From Vicia villosa (Eukaryota; Streptophyta; Magnoliopsida; Fabales; Fabaceae), in the NCBI RefSeq assembly GCF_029867415.1, contig NW_026705578.1:516186-580185 (forward strand): a stretch of DNA of 64,000 bases, written 5' to 3'. Position 1 is the stretch's first letter. The number at the start of each line of letters is the position of its first letter. The notes beneath the pieces are model-generated. The model searched no databases, was not told where the DNA came from, and saw nothing but the letters and a program-made list of their open reading frames with translations. The translations under genes were made by a program, and so were the position numbers. Positions 23,373 through 33,960 of this stretch are shown here, one piece after another.

Positions 23373-23588
23373 TTTTCAAGGCTGTAGTAGTAGCTCAACT
23401 ATTACTGCAAACATTATATCTATTGTTAAAGTTAGGTGTAGTGGTATAAGGAAGTTAAAAATACATGTTAATGTGTATAATTAACTTGTAGTCCCTGATG
23501 ATTCCTGGATCTCCGGATCGGATTGTAATCACTGTTTTTGGTATATAAAGTAATGCTTTGATTCCAAAACTTTTCAATGTCTCTAGTT

Positions 23589-23625
23589 CACTACAACAAT
23601 TTGGCTACAAGGTTTTCTTGTAGTG
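23589..23625. mobile_element. 37 bp micro-CACTA remnant with its own target duplication
   Basis: CACTACAACAATTTGGCTAC and the closing TTTTCTTGTAGTG are inverted-repeat ends only about 11 bp apart. The 3 bp on each side is GTT (23586-23588 and 23626-23628). It has the same end type and GCTAC motif as the surrounding CACTA element. Confidence 0.6.
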
Positions 23626-23628
23626 GTT

Positions 23629-24564
23629 GCAAGATATGAATTCTCTACAATCATATCGTTGTCAATTCTGTTGATTGGTATTTAATATAAATTAAGTTAT
23701 TTTCTAGTTTTATTTTTTGTGTGGAATTATAATGTTTCTTGATTCAGACCATTGACATTAGAGAAATGATTTTTGCTACATCACTGTTATGAGTATTGTG
23801 GTATGCATCTTTTTTTCTGCCAATGTATTAATATTTGAAGATTACTTTGAGTGCTGTTTCTATTTTGACTATTGTTCCCCTATGCTAAATACATGATTGA
23901 ATTATATACAACATATAGACTATTTATTCAATGTGTTGTATGAGATGTATGATATGAAGCTTATTCATATTGAGTTGCTTATTTATATTTTGACTTATAT
24001 GGCAGGATATGTGGTTGCATGATTGCAAAGATTATTGGAGTAGCTACTACTTTAGCTGCAGGAGTATAGATGACAAGGTACACATGACTTTTTTCTTCTT
24101 TTAGTGCATTTCATTTTGAACTTTAGTTAAATCATTGCTGAATTTGAAAGTTTGTTGGCAGTAACTGCTCATGCAATTGGTTCTTGTAGATATAATTTTG
24201 GACATAGTAACTTGTTTATGATGTATAAGTTTGAGCGAAAGCTACTTTCTGTTTGAATTCAAATATTAGATCATATAGGTTGCAGGAACTTGAAAAAGGT
24301 GCATAAAATGGAAGTGAAAAACTTGAAAGCTCATATCATTTCACTTGGGGCCATTACAATAGAACTTCTAAAAGTGTAGAACTTATGTCCTATTAAAGGA
24401 CTGGTTTATAGGAAGTTGAATCTAGGGAAAAAGATAAACATTTTGGCATGTTACAGAGTTCTGATTGAGTTGATAAATAAGTGCATACATTTTTTTATGT
24501 AGGACCACTATATGGTTTTTGTCTAAGTTTAATGAATAATTAATTGTCAAGTTTATTGAATAAA
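23629..24564. other. Spacer inside the CACTA element, possible exon piece at 24005-24078
   Basis: Mostly AT-rich, intron-like sequence. A short open piece bounded by TATGGCAG and GACAAG|GTACAC (about 24005-24078, encoding DMWLHDCKDYWSSYYF) could be an exon of a captured gene, but I cannot assign it. Confidence 0.3.
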
Positions 24565-25052
24565 AGGACTTCTCTTTGCAAGGCTAAAAGGGGTGGATTC
24601 AAAGACACTCATCCTGATGATCTCCTATCTCCTGTTTTGAAGGTTTTGTTGTTACTAATTTCTAATTCTTTTGTTACTTTGGTTCATAATTTGGTTGATG
24701 TACATCCATATGCGTGAACGTGATGACGATGTTTCATTGTAGGCTGTAGTAGAGAAAACCAACTTGAACCCAAGTGAAGTTGGTGATATTGTTATGGGTT
24801 CTGTGTTGGGAGCTGGATCTCAAAGTGCTAGTGAATGTCGTATGGCTGCATTTTATGCTGGTTTTCCTGGTATGTTTAAGTAATTTGTGTAACTGAACAT
24901 GATCAATGATTGTGATTAGTTACTTACATGTTATGTTTTTTTTTGCCATCCAGAAACCGTGCCTGTTAGGACAGTTAACATGCAATGTTCATCTGGGCTC
25001 CAAGTTGTTGTTGATGTAGCTGCTGCTATAAGGGCTGGATTTTATGACATTG
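24565..25052 (+). pseudogene. 3-ketoacyl-CoA thiolase (peroxisomal, KAT2/PED1-like) exon fragment
   Basis: Three exons with intact GT/AG borders are visible: about 24565-24642 (SLCKAKRGGFKDTHPDDLL), 24743-24869 (TNLNPSEVGDIVMGSVLGAG, then ECRMAAFYAGFP) and 24954-25052 (TVPVRTVNMQCSSGLQ, then AAAIRAGFYDIG). Joined, they read without a stop and match the N-terminal thiolase domain of the plant peroxisomal enzyme of fatty-acid beta-oxidation. The nucleophile cysteine lies in QCSSGLQ. The peroxisomal targeting N-terminus and the whole second half, with the other catalytic residues, are missing, so no enzyme can be made. Introns are retained, so this is a genomic piece captured by the CACTA element and not a retrocopy. 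Confidence 0.88.
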
Positions 25053-25529
25053 GTAAAGGATGGATCAAATTTTTTTGTATTTCTTGACATGGAGACATGA
25101 TCTCTTGGTTGTTTCTTGCTGATGGCTTTATTTTATCTTGTTTGTGCTCCAAGCTTTAATGTCAAAGTGCATGATGGTCTCTGAACATAACTCTAGCTTT
25201 TGAAGCATTAGGATGGTGAACATACTCTTCTTAGAATATTCTTTGAGATGAGGATATTATGTATCTTGGAATTGATTAATATTATTGGTTTAGGCCTAAC
25301 AATGATTAATTATATTATAAATTGTTTTTTGGTTATTTTAATGATGAATGGATTAGTCATTACAAATCTATAAATATGAAATTGCTTTTAAGTTGTGTTT
25401 TAAATGTTCTTATAATTAAGTATAAGTTTAAATGAAAAATATTAATTTTTTTTTACTAGAAAACTAAAAAAGGAATGAGTCTAATTTAACTTGAGATTTA
25501 CTATGATAATTTTGCGGTGATATTGTAGC
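25053..25529. other. AT-rich tail of the CACTA element
   Basis: It follows the last thiolase donor site and probably contains intron sequence of the donor gene. No further exon is recognised. Confidence 0.5.
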
Positions 25530-25780
25530 TATTTAGTTTGAAAACATTAATATAAGACTATCAATTTGCTACGTTTTAGTTGGTATTTAGCGGCGAAATG
25601 TAAAATTTTAGTTTGAGCTTTGCTACGAAAATTTAGTATAGATAATTAGTCACTCAATCCAAACTACGGCCTATATAGTAGTTAATCCACGACTAAACTC
25701 TAGCTAAATCTACTTGATAGAGATTAACTACTATTTAGCTACGATTTTGGTTGTAGCTAATCACAAATTTTCTTGTAGTG

Positions 25781-26263
25781 ATAATCAATTGATAATTTAA
25801 TTGTGATATCAATATTTAAAAATTTTGGTTGGATGGATTTATGGATTGATTTGTTTTTTAACCGTTGTACTTTTTGTTTGTGTTATTGAGTTTTTGGATT
25901 TAAAGAACAAGATAAAGAGGGGTAGCAGTAAGATCTCGTCGTCGTTTCCTCTTAGTTATGATTTCATATGATTTCATTTAGTTATGATTTCATTGGATAT
26001 TGTGTTAGCTGCAACTAAAATTGAATCCAACTTGGTAGAAAACTTATATATTTCTTTTTCATTTATCATTCTTAATTTCTTTGTACTATCCAATGTTATA
26101 ACATTTCGATTTTAAACATAATAGATATCGCACTTTTACACAAATTTTTTATTAAAAGAGGGATGGTTGAATCTCTCTTGGTTTAAATGGTTTAATATTT
26201 ATTGATATTTGTATTTATAGGTATAAACATTAGTATCATATATATATACTAATAAGTTTTTGG
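25781..26263. other. AT-rich Helitron-internal spacer
   Basis: I see no gene or clear repeat here. Confidence 0.5.
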
Positions 26264-26349
26264 TTTAAATGTTAACTAAGTTTTTGGTCTCTATAAATAT
26301 TGCAGTTCCATTTTAAGTCCCTCTTGAGTTTTGGCAACGGTTTTAGGTG

Positions 26350-28385
26350 TTTTTTTTTCTTTTCAAGAAGCAACTTATAAGACATTGCACTAGGGGTGCA
26401 ACTCTTACAAAGAAAATTCTCTATAAAGAGATAAAACAACCAAGAGGATGTTTATACCATTCGTAAAAACTAGACTCAGAATTACAACTGTAATTCCAGC
26501 TCCAAGATAAAAACATAGCATTAAAGCACACCATATCAAAACAGTAATCAACCTCTTTAAAAATGATGAAATTTCTCATCAACCATAAGCTCCAATTTGT
26601 TGCTATCCAAATGGTGTTGATCTTCATCCTCATATTATTTTTTCTCACCTTGTCTTGAATGGATGAAAAAGCCAAGAACTCATCAAAAGACAAACCGAAT
26701 TCAAAGTCCACCCAAGAAAAAATTCTCCTTCAAACCGCCTGCGATACATGACATGACATGAAAAGATGGTTCACATTTTCCTGAAACGAAGCATAGAAAA
26801 AGCAGTTTTGATTGTTAATCGTATCCACGACTCCTCTTGTTCTCAACTTATCTTTCGACGGAAGCCTATCAATGAACAACCTCCAAGCAAATATCTTGAT
26901 TTTTGGCGGCGAAATCATCTTCCAAATAGCTCTCAGGTTCTTTATCGTTTCAGCAGTCCACGCAAAAGGTTTAAATTCAGCTATAACATCTAATACACTT
27001 GCCGCAGAAAAAGCCCCATCGTCATTCAGAATCCAAGAAAACACATTTGTTCCATTCTCAACCGGACAGACAGAATGCAACATGTCTAACAGCGGTTTCC
27101 AAATATCAACTGAAGCAATTGATCCCTCAACCGTATCTCCTGCCAGCCCTGATCCAGAAATGAAACTAATGTTCCATGAGTGAACTCCATGATCCCACAA
27201 CAGAGCATCAGCAACTGAACACATTTTTTTGGTTGAGATATCAAACAGGTTTGGAAACATGTCGCGAAGAGTTTGATTTCCCAACCATAAACCATGCCAG
27301 AACAGAGTGTCGTTGCCTTTATTTACTTTGATCTTAAGACAATCAGAAAAACCCAACTGAATCTGTTCAGAATTGATGTCATTGTTAATAATATCTTTCC
27401 ACCATAATGATTCATCGTGATTAGAGAATTCCCCTCCAGACAATTGCACCATAAGTTTTGGTTCAAAATCGCCTTTTCCTCATTAAGAATCCTCCACTTC
27501 CACTTAAGTAGCAACGCTAAATTTGCTTCTCCGACGTCCCTAATACCTAAACCCCATTTCGCTTTGGGATTACACACCTTTTCCCATTTCACCCAGTGTA
27601 TGCACTTCTTATTTGCATTGCCATTCCACAAGAAATTGCTCATAATACTTCTAATCTCTTTTAACACTTTACAAGGGGCTTTGTAAAAAGAAAAAGTAAA
27701 TGAGGGTATGGCAGTTAACACCGCGTTAATGAGTGTTACTCGACCCCTTATCGAGATATTCCTTCCCTTCCAAACCGCTAATTTGTTCTTGAAATTATTT
27801 AGGACCTTCGTCCAAACCTTCTTGTTCCTAGGACTCACTCCCACCATGATACCTGGAAAAAGAAAGGGGTAATTGCCTTTCTTGCACGAAAGGAAAGCCG
27901 TAGCCGAGTTCATCAACCAATCTCCTATGTTCACGTCGTAGATGTTTCTTTTGGAGAAATTAATCTTCAGACCCGAAACAAGTTCAAAACCTCTTAATAT
28001 GACTTTCAAGCTCCACATATTATCACAAGAGACTTCTCCAATGATGACTGTGTCATCCGCGAACTGCAAAATATCCACTACTCCCTCTTCACCGAACCTG
28101 AAAGGTTTAATCTCCTGTTTCCACAGATTTTCTAACCAAAGCTGTCAGTCCTTCCATTGTTAAAACAAATAAAAACGGCGATAAAGGGTCCCCTTGACGA
28201 AGCCCTTTGTGAGATAAGAAATCTTTTGTCGTGCTACCGTTCACCAAGACTGACATATGGCTGGTGAACACACACGCTTCCATCCACCTCATCCACTTCT
28301 TATCGAATCCCATCCTCACCATCACCTTTCTAAGGTAGCTCCAAGAAACCGAATCGTACGCTTTTTCAAAGTCGACTTTTTTTTG
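26350..28385 (-). mobile_element. 5'-truncated L1-type LINE (minus strand)
   Basis: Read on the minus strand, it starts abruptly inside the reverse transcriptase at about 28385 and ends in an A-run at about 26350-26362. This shape is typical of incomplete target-primed reverse transcription. The coding part is described separately. Confidence 0.85.
26421..28385 (-). pseudogene. LINE ORF2 fragment (RT and zf-RVT), several breaks
   Basis: On the minus strand the frame begins at VDFEKAYDSVSW (motif A with its aspartate, about 28380), then GLRQGDPLSPFLF (about 28200) and LQFADDTVII (about 28065), so the catalytic aspartates survive. A frame break separates the first piece (to about 28107) from the second (28078-27323), another occurs near 27440, and a stop lies near 26730. 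The C-terminal zf-RVT-like region (SPPKIKIFAWRLFIDRLPS) is at about 26900. The frame ends at about 26421. Confidence 0.85.
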
Positions 28386-28462
28386 TAAAACACGTTGCCT
28401 AAAGGCAGGGAGGTACTAAAAATAAAAACTGCAATATTTATAGGGACCAAAAACTTATTTAA

Positions 28463-28463
<1 letters not shown>

Positions 28464-28549
<86 letters not shown>
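28464..28549. repeat. (AT)n microsatellite, about 86 bp
   Basis: An uninterrupted AT dinucleotide repeat next to the right end of the foldback repeat. Confidence 0.95.
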
Positions 28550-28552
<3 letters not shown>

Positions 28553-29690
28553 GTACCCAAAAAAATGTATAAATTTTTTCCTTTTATATCATTCTCAATT
28601 TCTTTTTATTATCTAAGGTATATTTATTTCAAGGTTTAAAATTATATTTTTTAAAATATGCCTATGAGAAGCAATATTTTTATGTTTGATTAAAATTTCA
28701 AAATTTATCTTAGATATATTTATTCTAAGATTTAAAAAGTAGAAATATAGCATTCACATCGAAATTAAGTTCAACCAACTACAATTTTAACTACCACATA
28801 CATTGCTTAGTGGGAAGTTTAAAATTAAAAGGATGTTTAATTATCAACACTACATCATTTGATCACCATATCTACGTCCACAAACTACATGTATATATAG
28901 TCCTACTATCACAAATTAAAATTACACTTTTTTACTTTTTCTTATTGTTGACAAAGAATTATGTCAAACCTCCATTTGTTATATATTTCTCTAGGTATTA
29001 TACTACCTCCTCTCCTAATTTCTATCCTATTTTATATTATAGAAAGCAATAAATAGAAATATATCAAATTCATAGACTCTTCAATGTCATAAACATTTTT
29101 TTCATACATATTTTTCTATGTAAATGATTAAACTACAAAACCCACGATGTTTAAATGGAAATGAACAAAAATAAAATTACATTGACAAAATTCATTAATA
29201 AAAAATAACATTTATGAATATTTGTGTTTGTTGTTGTCATGTTTTTTTCTCTATTATAGTAAAAAAAGTTATTAAATTTGAAATCATAAATAAAAATATT
29301 TTGGTAATTTTCAATATTATTTTTGTTAATTCATTTTTAATTAACATATTTTAACAAAATTTAACACTAATTTTTTAGTGTAATAACCTTCGATTATCCC
29401 ACTATTAACTATTTTTACATTATTTTTTTTATACATATTGCTAATTTTTCCTCTTTTATATTTACTTTTAAGTATGAATTATTATTATTATTATCATTTT
29501 CAAGATTAATGTAAGATTCTCTTAAGAATTATGTCATAATTATTTTGACTAATTTATGTATAGAATTCAAGATATTTTATGATTATAAATAAATTTAATT
29601 TTTTAATTAATGATTATATTATATGAAAAATTATTTAAACATATAATTAATTATTATTAAAATTATTAAAATTTTATATTAAGATCAATT
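28550..29690. other. AT-rich Helitron-internal DNA without a gene
   Basis: Strongly AT-rich, with no supported gene. One 80-codon open frame (28810-29052) has random-looking composition. Confidence 0.5.
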
Positions 29691-29694
29691 GTTT

Positions 29695-29722
29695 TCGTGT
29701 ATCGCACGAGTCAAAATACTAG
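29695..29722 (+). repeat. Helitron 3' terminus: hairpin and CTAG
   Basis: TCGTG-TATCG-CACGA hairpin, then GTCAAAATA, then CTAG and a host T. This layout is the diagnostic Helitron 3' end. Confidence 0.8.
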
Positions 29723-30480
29723 TTGAAATAGCGCAAGGTTCGTTTAGAAGTTTTTAAATTTTTTCGTAAAAACATAAAATTTAGAATTTCTTAATTCAAT
29801 TTACTTCTGAAAAATTTTAAAGTTCAATTTCTTTCAACGATATATTTCAAACTCTTCTTAATCTAAATCATGCCACAAAAGCTACAAAGCGCATTGCAGC
29901 ATCCACAATAACCACAATCACACATTTGTTGCTGCAATCACAATTTAAAATCATCATAACTTCTCTCTCTATGAAATTCTGAAGCAAATAGACTTTTTTC
30001 AACGAAGGCAATTTAAATGAAAAGATGCAGATAATTGTAAACCAATAAATATTTTCATGTGTATAACCATGATCCTAAAACCAAATAAAAATCTGATTCT
30101 ACTCGACAATTACATCAGATCCTAGAGCCTGTAAATCAAAACAAAATAGCAATCTGAATCTAAAAAAAATATCAAAAACTCATTTATTAATCATCTAGAA
30201 GAAATGGCGAGTAATGACGTGTTTATTAAGTATCATATTACAAGCTTAAATATATTTACCTAAAAAAGGATTTACACAAAGTAAACATGAGATTTGTTAA
30301 CTGAATAGTTAGTCTCAATAGGTACCACCAATGAATTAAGCGTGTGATCTTAAAAATATTACTTCCTGTAAAAACTTGTAGTACTTAGAAAAACTTCCAT
30401 TATTGAAAACACACATTTGATGTATTTATATATATATATATATATCCTATCAACCTGTAACATACTTAATGATGTTTGTT
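29723..30480. other. AT-rich intergenic DNA
   Basis: I see no gene or recognisable element. A short TA repeat lies at about 30428-30446. Confidence 0.5.
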
Positions 30481-31149
30481 AATTTATTTCACTATTATAT
30501 GTTTTGCACTAGCTTCATTTTATGTGAATGGTTGTTAGTGTTTTAGGTTGCAAAGTAGATTATGATTATGCAATTTGATATGTTTTTGTTACTCTTGATC
30601 GTTGCTTTTCTCTTTTTGATGTTGTCAAAGGGGGAGAAGAGAATTAAGAAGGAATTTAGTGAGCAACAGGTTGCACAAATTCAGGGGGGATATTCGATTA
30701 AGGTTCTCAATGAATTTGAGCAGAAAATTTGCTTAGGTGTTGCCATCATAAAAAAGGGAGAGTATGTAAAGGCAATGCACCTATATCCTTGTTTTAATGA
30801 TGTCAAAACTTGCTAGTAGAATGATTGGCATGAAAATCCTTGAAAACAAACATTTTGGGGGGTGTTTTTACTATTTGCGTCGACTCATGCAGAAGTTAGG
30901 TCGACATTGAAGAAGGACATTGCATCAAGCTCGGGACTGATCGCGTCGACCCTTCCGGTCGACTCATACTGGGAGTATAATAATTTCCCTTTGCGTCGAC
31001 TCATGCCCTGTTGCGGTCAACGCATCGCTTTTCCAAAGACCTTTGTATCTCGCTCGCGGCAGCTCGCGTCGAATGGGTTTCCTGCATAGGTTGACCGCTC
31101 GCTGCTTTTAACAAATTTCCTGCAATGTTTTTGGGTCTTGGCTATTTGT

Positions 31150-31207
<58 letters not shown>

Positions 31208-32381
31208 GTTGATTGGCTTTCATCATTTAACAACAACTAGAAAAAGTGAAAGATATACACATTGTGCTCATCATCATCATCCTCTCATTGCATTCATCAA
31301 CAATTATACATAACAATTTTTGTTTATCAAGGTGCAGAGTTGTGTTGATAACATTCAAATTGAGGATTGTAACTCAAATTTGGGTTGAGCATTTGTGGGT
31401 TTTTTCTTGAATGAAATCATTGGGGTTTTGTTCTCCAAGATCTTAAGGATTTGGGGGGGTTTTGCACAAGTCTTTACTTCATAGATTCAGCCGAGTGAAA
31501 GGAATGGGAAACAGTGGGTTTGCTCAATCAAGTAGCGGTAACCGGAGGATTGTGAAGAAAGATTTGGGGTTAAACATCTTGTGATCGAAATCAGCCAAGT
31601 GAAAGATTTGCGAAATGCGGTGTGCGTGCAAATGAGTAGTGGTAACTGGAGGTATGTTCGAAGAGTTTGACGCATTTGATTCATCTTGAATCAAGGGGAG
31701 AGAAGAGTATAGTTTCAGCTTCAACAATTTTCATTGGGTGTTTGGTGACTATTTCTTCTCTTATAAAACTTTGCTACCTAATAATTATATTTCCCAATTC
31801 GATATTTAGAATTAGGGGATGACGTACCTTACGCGAGGACGACAAGGGGTACAGCCTAAACAAATATGGTATTGTTTTCTCTTTCTCAATTGCTTTAATT
31901 TGCTTTCTCTTAGTTTATATGATATCAAGTATTGAAGACTGTTTTGTTATAATTTTAGTACCTAATAAGCTTATAAATAATTCATAGCTCTCACATTGAT
32001 TACTCTTGTTCAAACACTCCACTACAATTAAGCAAAATTCAACTTGATGTGTTGTGCACACCAAGTGTTTGATAATTTGATCACTCACAAACTATCACTT
32101 ACTTTACTTAGCTTTATCCTAAGTTATTAAGTCTTTGGTAGTAGCTATTATTAAGTGATATTGTTTAAGCGATCGATTATCTATAGTATTGATTCTAGGC
32201 TCAACTTAATCATTCTATTCGGTTTCGCATATCCGATCTTACCAATAACGGAACGCTTAGACAATTGTAATTCAGGAAGCTTTCATAGTTTTTAAAAAAC
32301 AATTTTAAAAAATAAAAGCCCATCATTAAAATTCAAGTGATCTATTCAACCCCCCTTCTAGATCAGTGCTATCATCTAACA
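30481..32381 (+). mobile_element. SIRE/Maximus-like copia 3' end (internal tail, polypurine tract, 3' LTR)
   Basis: GTTGTCAAAGGGGGAGAA (about 30622-30639) is the kind of polypurine tract found before the 3' LTR of SIRE/Maximus copia elements. The LTR-like sequence that follows ends CTATTCAACCCCCCTTCTAG...ATCATCTAACA at 32381, a characteristic ending of that lineage. It contains four or more GCGTCGAC-type repeats (30877-31075). The exact LTR start is not clear. No gag-pol is present, so the element is truncated on its left. Confidence 0.6.
31152..31208. repeat. (AC)n(AT)n compound microsatellite
   Basis: About 32 bp of AC repeat runs directly into about 25 bp of AT repeat, within the SIRE-like LTR. 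Confidence 0.95.
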
Positions 32382-32386
32382 CAAGT

Positions 32387-33000
32387 CACTTATGTAATCC
32401 TTTATGCGTGAGAAAAGAAGTCTTATGACGATCCTCGGGATTAACTAAGATATAGTTGTAGCTTGATCTTAAATTTAAGCGTTGGTATTGGAAATTTATA
32501 TTTGATTGTAATTGCGCTAAATGCACGATAATCAGTCCTAAATTCCCAGGATCCATCTTTCTTTTTAACTAGAAAAATGTGGGATGAGAACGAGCTAATA
32601 CTAGGTTGAATAATACCTTGTTGTAACATCTCAGAAACCATTCATTCAGTTTCTGTTTTTGTCCGTGTGTATATCGACATGTTTTTACCTTAATCGGATT
32701 ACTACCATCAATAAGAAGACTCACATGATCTTATGCCCTTGGTGGTGGAAAATTATTAGGCTCCTGAAACACCTTCCAATAATTGTGCAACAAGGCAACT
32801 AAATTGTTTGGTAAATTATCAAGAGCAGTTGTTGATGATGACGGCGCTAGGAAGTGAAATTGCATAGTATATGACAATTCAATAGTGTGTATGATGGAGA
32901 CGGTGAATATGATGAAATTGAGACTGACATAGTTCCATTAATTGATCTCCTTGAAGAGTGATGAAGTTGCTATCGAAGTAGAATTTAATCAATAGCGCAT
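32387..33000 (-). pseudogene. Ty3-gypsy pol fragment (reverse transcriptase N-terminus), minus strand
   Basis: On the minus strand, 32641-32441 encodes SEMLQQGIIQPSISSFSSHI followed by KKKDGSWEFRTDYRAFSAIT, the start of a gypsy RT. Upstream of it (32720-32830) are GSNPIKVKTCRYTHGQKQ and LPNNLVALLHNYWKVFQEPN in other frames, and after it (to 32395) NPEDRHKTSFLTHKG. The match therefore spans about 600 bp with at least two frame changes. The fragment is cut on one side by the SIRE-like LTR and on the other by the solo LTR at 33001; a short continuation lies beyond that LTR at 35687-35770. It is an old chromovirus-type relic. Confidence 0.8.
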
Positions 33001-33569
33001 TGTAGCAACCTGCCCTAAAAATTTAGATTTAGAGTCGCCACCTATTCTGAAGGGCGAATAGGAAACCCTACGCAGATACGAGATTCGGGGTAAGTTATTA
33101 TAATCAGGTTGAGGGAAGGTGTTAGGCACCCTCAACCCTTTCCTAAGGTTTGTATCTAAAGATAAAGGTTTATGGCTAAAATTGAGGTTTATAGCTAAGG
33201 AAGTGAATAGGGGAAAAATTGAGATTTTAGGGAGGGGGATTCGCCTTGGTTATCCAAGTGCCTACGTATCTCCTTATGGAGAATCAGAGTCAACGTAGTT
33301 CGGGCACAGGGTTGTACGCCTTAGAATTTGATTTGAATGGTTTGAAGGCTTTTTGAATGGCCTATCGTAGTTTTAGAAAGTTTGTGATTTGAAAGGCTTT
33401 TTGAATTGCCTGATTGAAAAGGATGAAAATTCGTAGTTTGTGGTTTGATGTGTTTTAAGTGTTTGGGCGTACAACCCTGATTCGATATGGCACCGTTAGT
33501 TGCAGTGATCAATAGGTTTGATCATTATAGTTAACGGATTAATGGACATTGCTGGTTACTCGGATCGAT

Positions 33570-33960
33570 AGATTGATCGTCGCAGACAGCAAATTAAACG
33601 TATTTTAATTGCAAATTAAACGTATTTTAATTTATGTATATTTTTATCTCTCGTATAATGCGACTAATAGATTTAGTCGGGTCGAGGAGAGAATTTAAAT
33701 AAAGGATTAATTAAATTATTTTATTGCTTTATTCAGATCTTTGATCAGTACGACATAGAGAGTCGACTAATTCGAAGGCGGGGTGAAATAGATATTCATC
33801 CGCCATTTATCCGTTAAAGGGGAAGTTAGAGTTTATTGTTTTTATTATTTTATCTCTCGTCTAATGCGACTAATAGATTTAGTCGGGTCGAGGAGAGAAT
33901 TAATCGAAAGTTAATGTTCCGCCAAATGGGCAATGGGATTGGGCAAACCCTAACACCTAA
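33570..33960. repeat. Internal repeats in the minus-strand solo LTR
   Basis: ATCTCTCGTATAATGCGACT and the following TAATAGATTTAGTCGGGTCG recur at about 33644 and 33850, and GCAAATTAAACGTATTTTAA recurs at about 33588 and 33610. They are short duplications inside the LTR. Confidence 0.7.

Larger units (their letters stand above)
15643..23484 (+). pseudogene. LINE ORF2 (endonuclease, reverse transcriptase, zf-RVT), inactivated and split
   Basis: Starting at ATG 15643, the frame encodes an AP-like endonuclease (ILTWNVRGLNKK, then LGDFNN at about 16050). A frameshift at about 16210 changes frame and the domain ends with SDHSPLR (about 16302). The reverse transcriptase runs at about 16960-17900. 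Its first catalytic motif reads RCAIQKAYDTVEW and appears to lack the residues that hold the first aspartate. The YADD-type motif reads CFAEELILF (about 17685-17712), with both aspartates replaced by glutamate. The zf-RVT region is near 18500-18690. The copia element enters after 18860, and the ORF2 C-terminus resumes at 23378 in the same frame and ends at TAA 23482-23484. The active-site changes mean it could not reverse transcribe. Confidence 0.85.
14410..23567 (+). mobile_element. Full-length L1-type LINE, interrupted by a copia element
   Basis: The LINE starts TTGAGGAAAAACCCTAGCAG and ends ATGCTTTGATTCC plus a very short A-run, between 13 bp target duplications (14397-14409 and 23568-23580). 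ORF1 (14448-15646) and ORF2 (15643-23484) are both present in full but damaged. A copia element with its own TTTTC duplication (18856-18860, 23373-23377) splits ORF2 near its C-terminus. The LINE is about 4.6 kb without it. Confidence 0.88.
12159..25780. mobile_element. Gene-carrying (Pack-type) CACTA element, nested host of other elements
   Basis: The left end CACTACAAGAAAAT (12159) and the right end ATTTTCTTGTAGTG (to 25780) are exact inverted repeats of the CACTA type. Both subterminal regions are rich in GCTAC/GTAGC motifs (12180-12270 and 25530-25765), which ties the ends together. The flanks are ATAA on each side. The strict 3 bp duplication is not exact (TAA against ATA), so end placement or later change is uncertain. 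The element encodes no transposase. It carries host gene pieces: an ankyrin fragment (13989-14245) and thiolase exons (24565-25052), plus unassigned leader-like sequence (12480-13680). Without the nested LINE (14410-23567) it would be about 4.5 kb. Confidence 0.72.
26264..28466. repeat. Foldback repeat (GGGACCAAAAACTTATTTAACC type) split by a LINE
   Basis: The left block, GTTTTTGGTCTCTATAAATATTGCAGTT and onward (about 26278-26330), and the right block, ending ACTGCAATATTTATAGGGACCAAAAAC (about 28425-28455), are reverse complements over some 60 bp. The minus-strand LINE lies between them. It is probably a MITE-like element invaded by the LINE. Confidence 0.65.
11476..29722 (+). mobile_element. 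Candidate Helitron, about 18 kb, heavily invaded
   Basis: The right end is textbook. A 5 bp hairpin (TCGTG-TATCG-CACGA, 29695-29709) stands nine bases before CTAG (29719-29722), which is followed by T. The left end TCTTATATATTAAAGTTG (11476) begins TC and is preceded by A, as expected for insertion between A and T without a target duplication. No Rep/helicase gene is present, so it would be non-autonomous. Between the ends lie the CACTA element (12159-25780) and a foldback repeat with a LINE (26264-28466). The right end is convincing. The pairing with this left end is an inference, because no nearer 5' terminus was seen. Confidence 0.5.

Noticed and set aside
23612..23624. TTTTCTTGTAGTG as right end of the large CACTA element
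   Set aside because: It pairs better with the adjacent 23589 start, with GTT on both sides, and the GCTAC-rich subterminal region lies at 25530-25765.
30562..30816. 84-residue open frame with a hydrophobic start
   Set aside because: It overlaps the polypurine tract and LTR of the SIRE-like remnant, so it is element tail and not a membrane protein gene.
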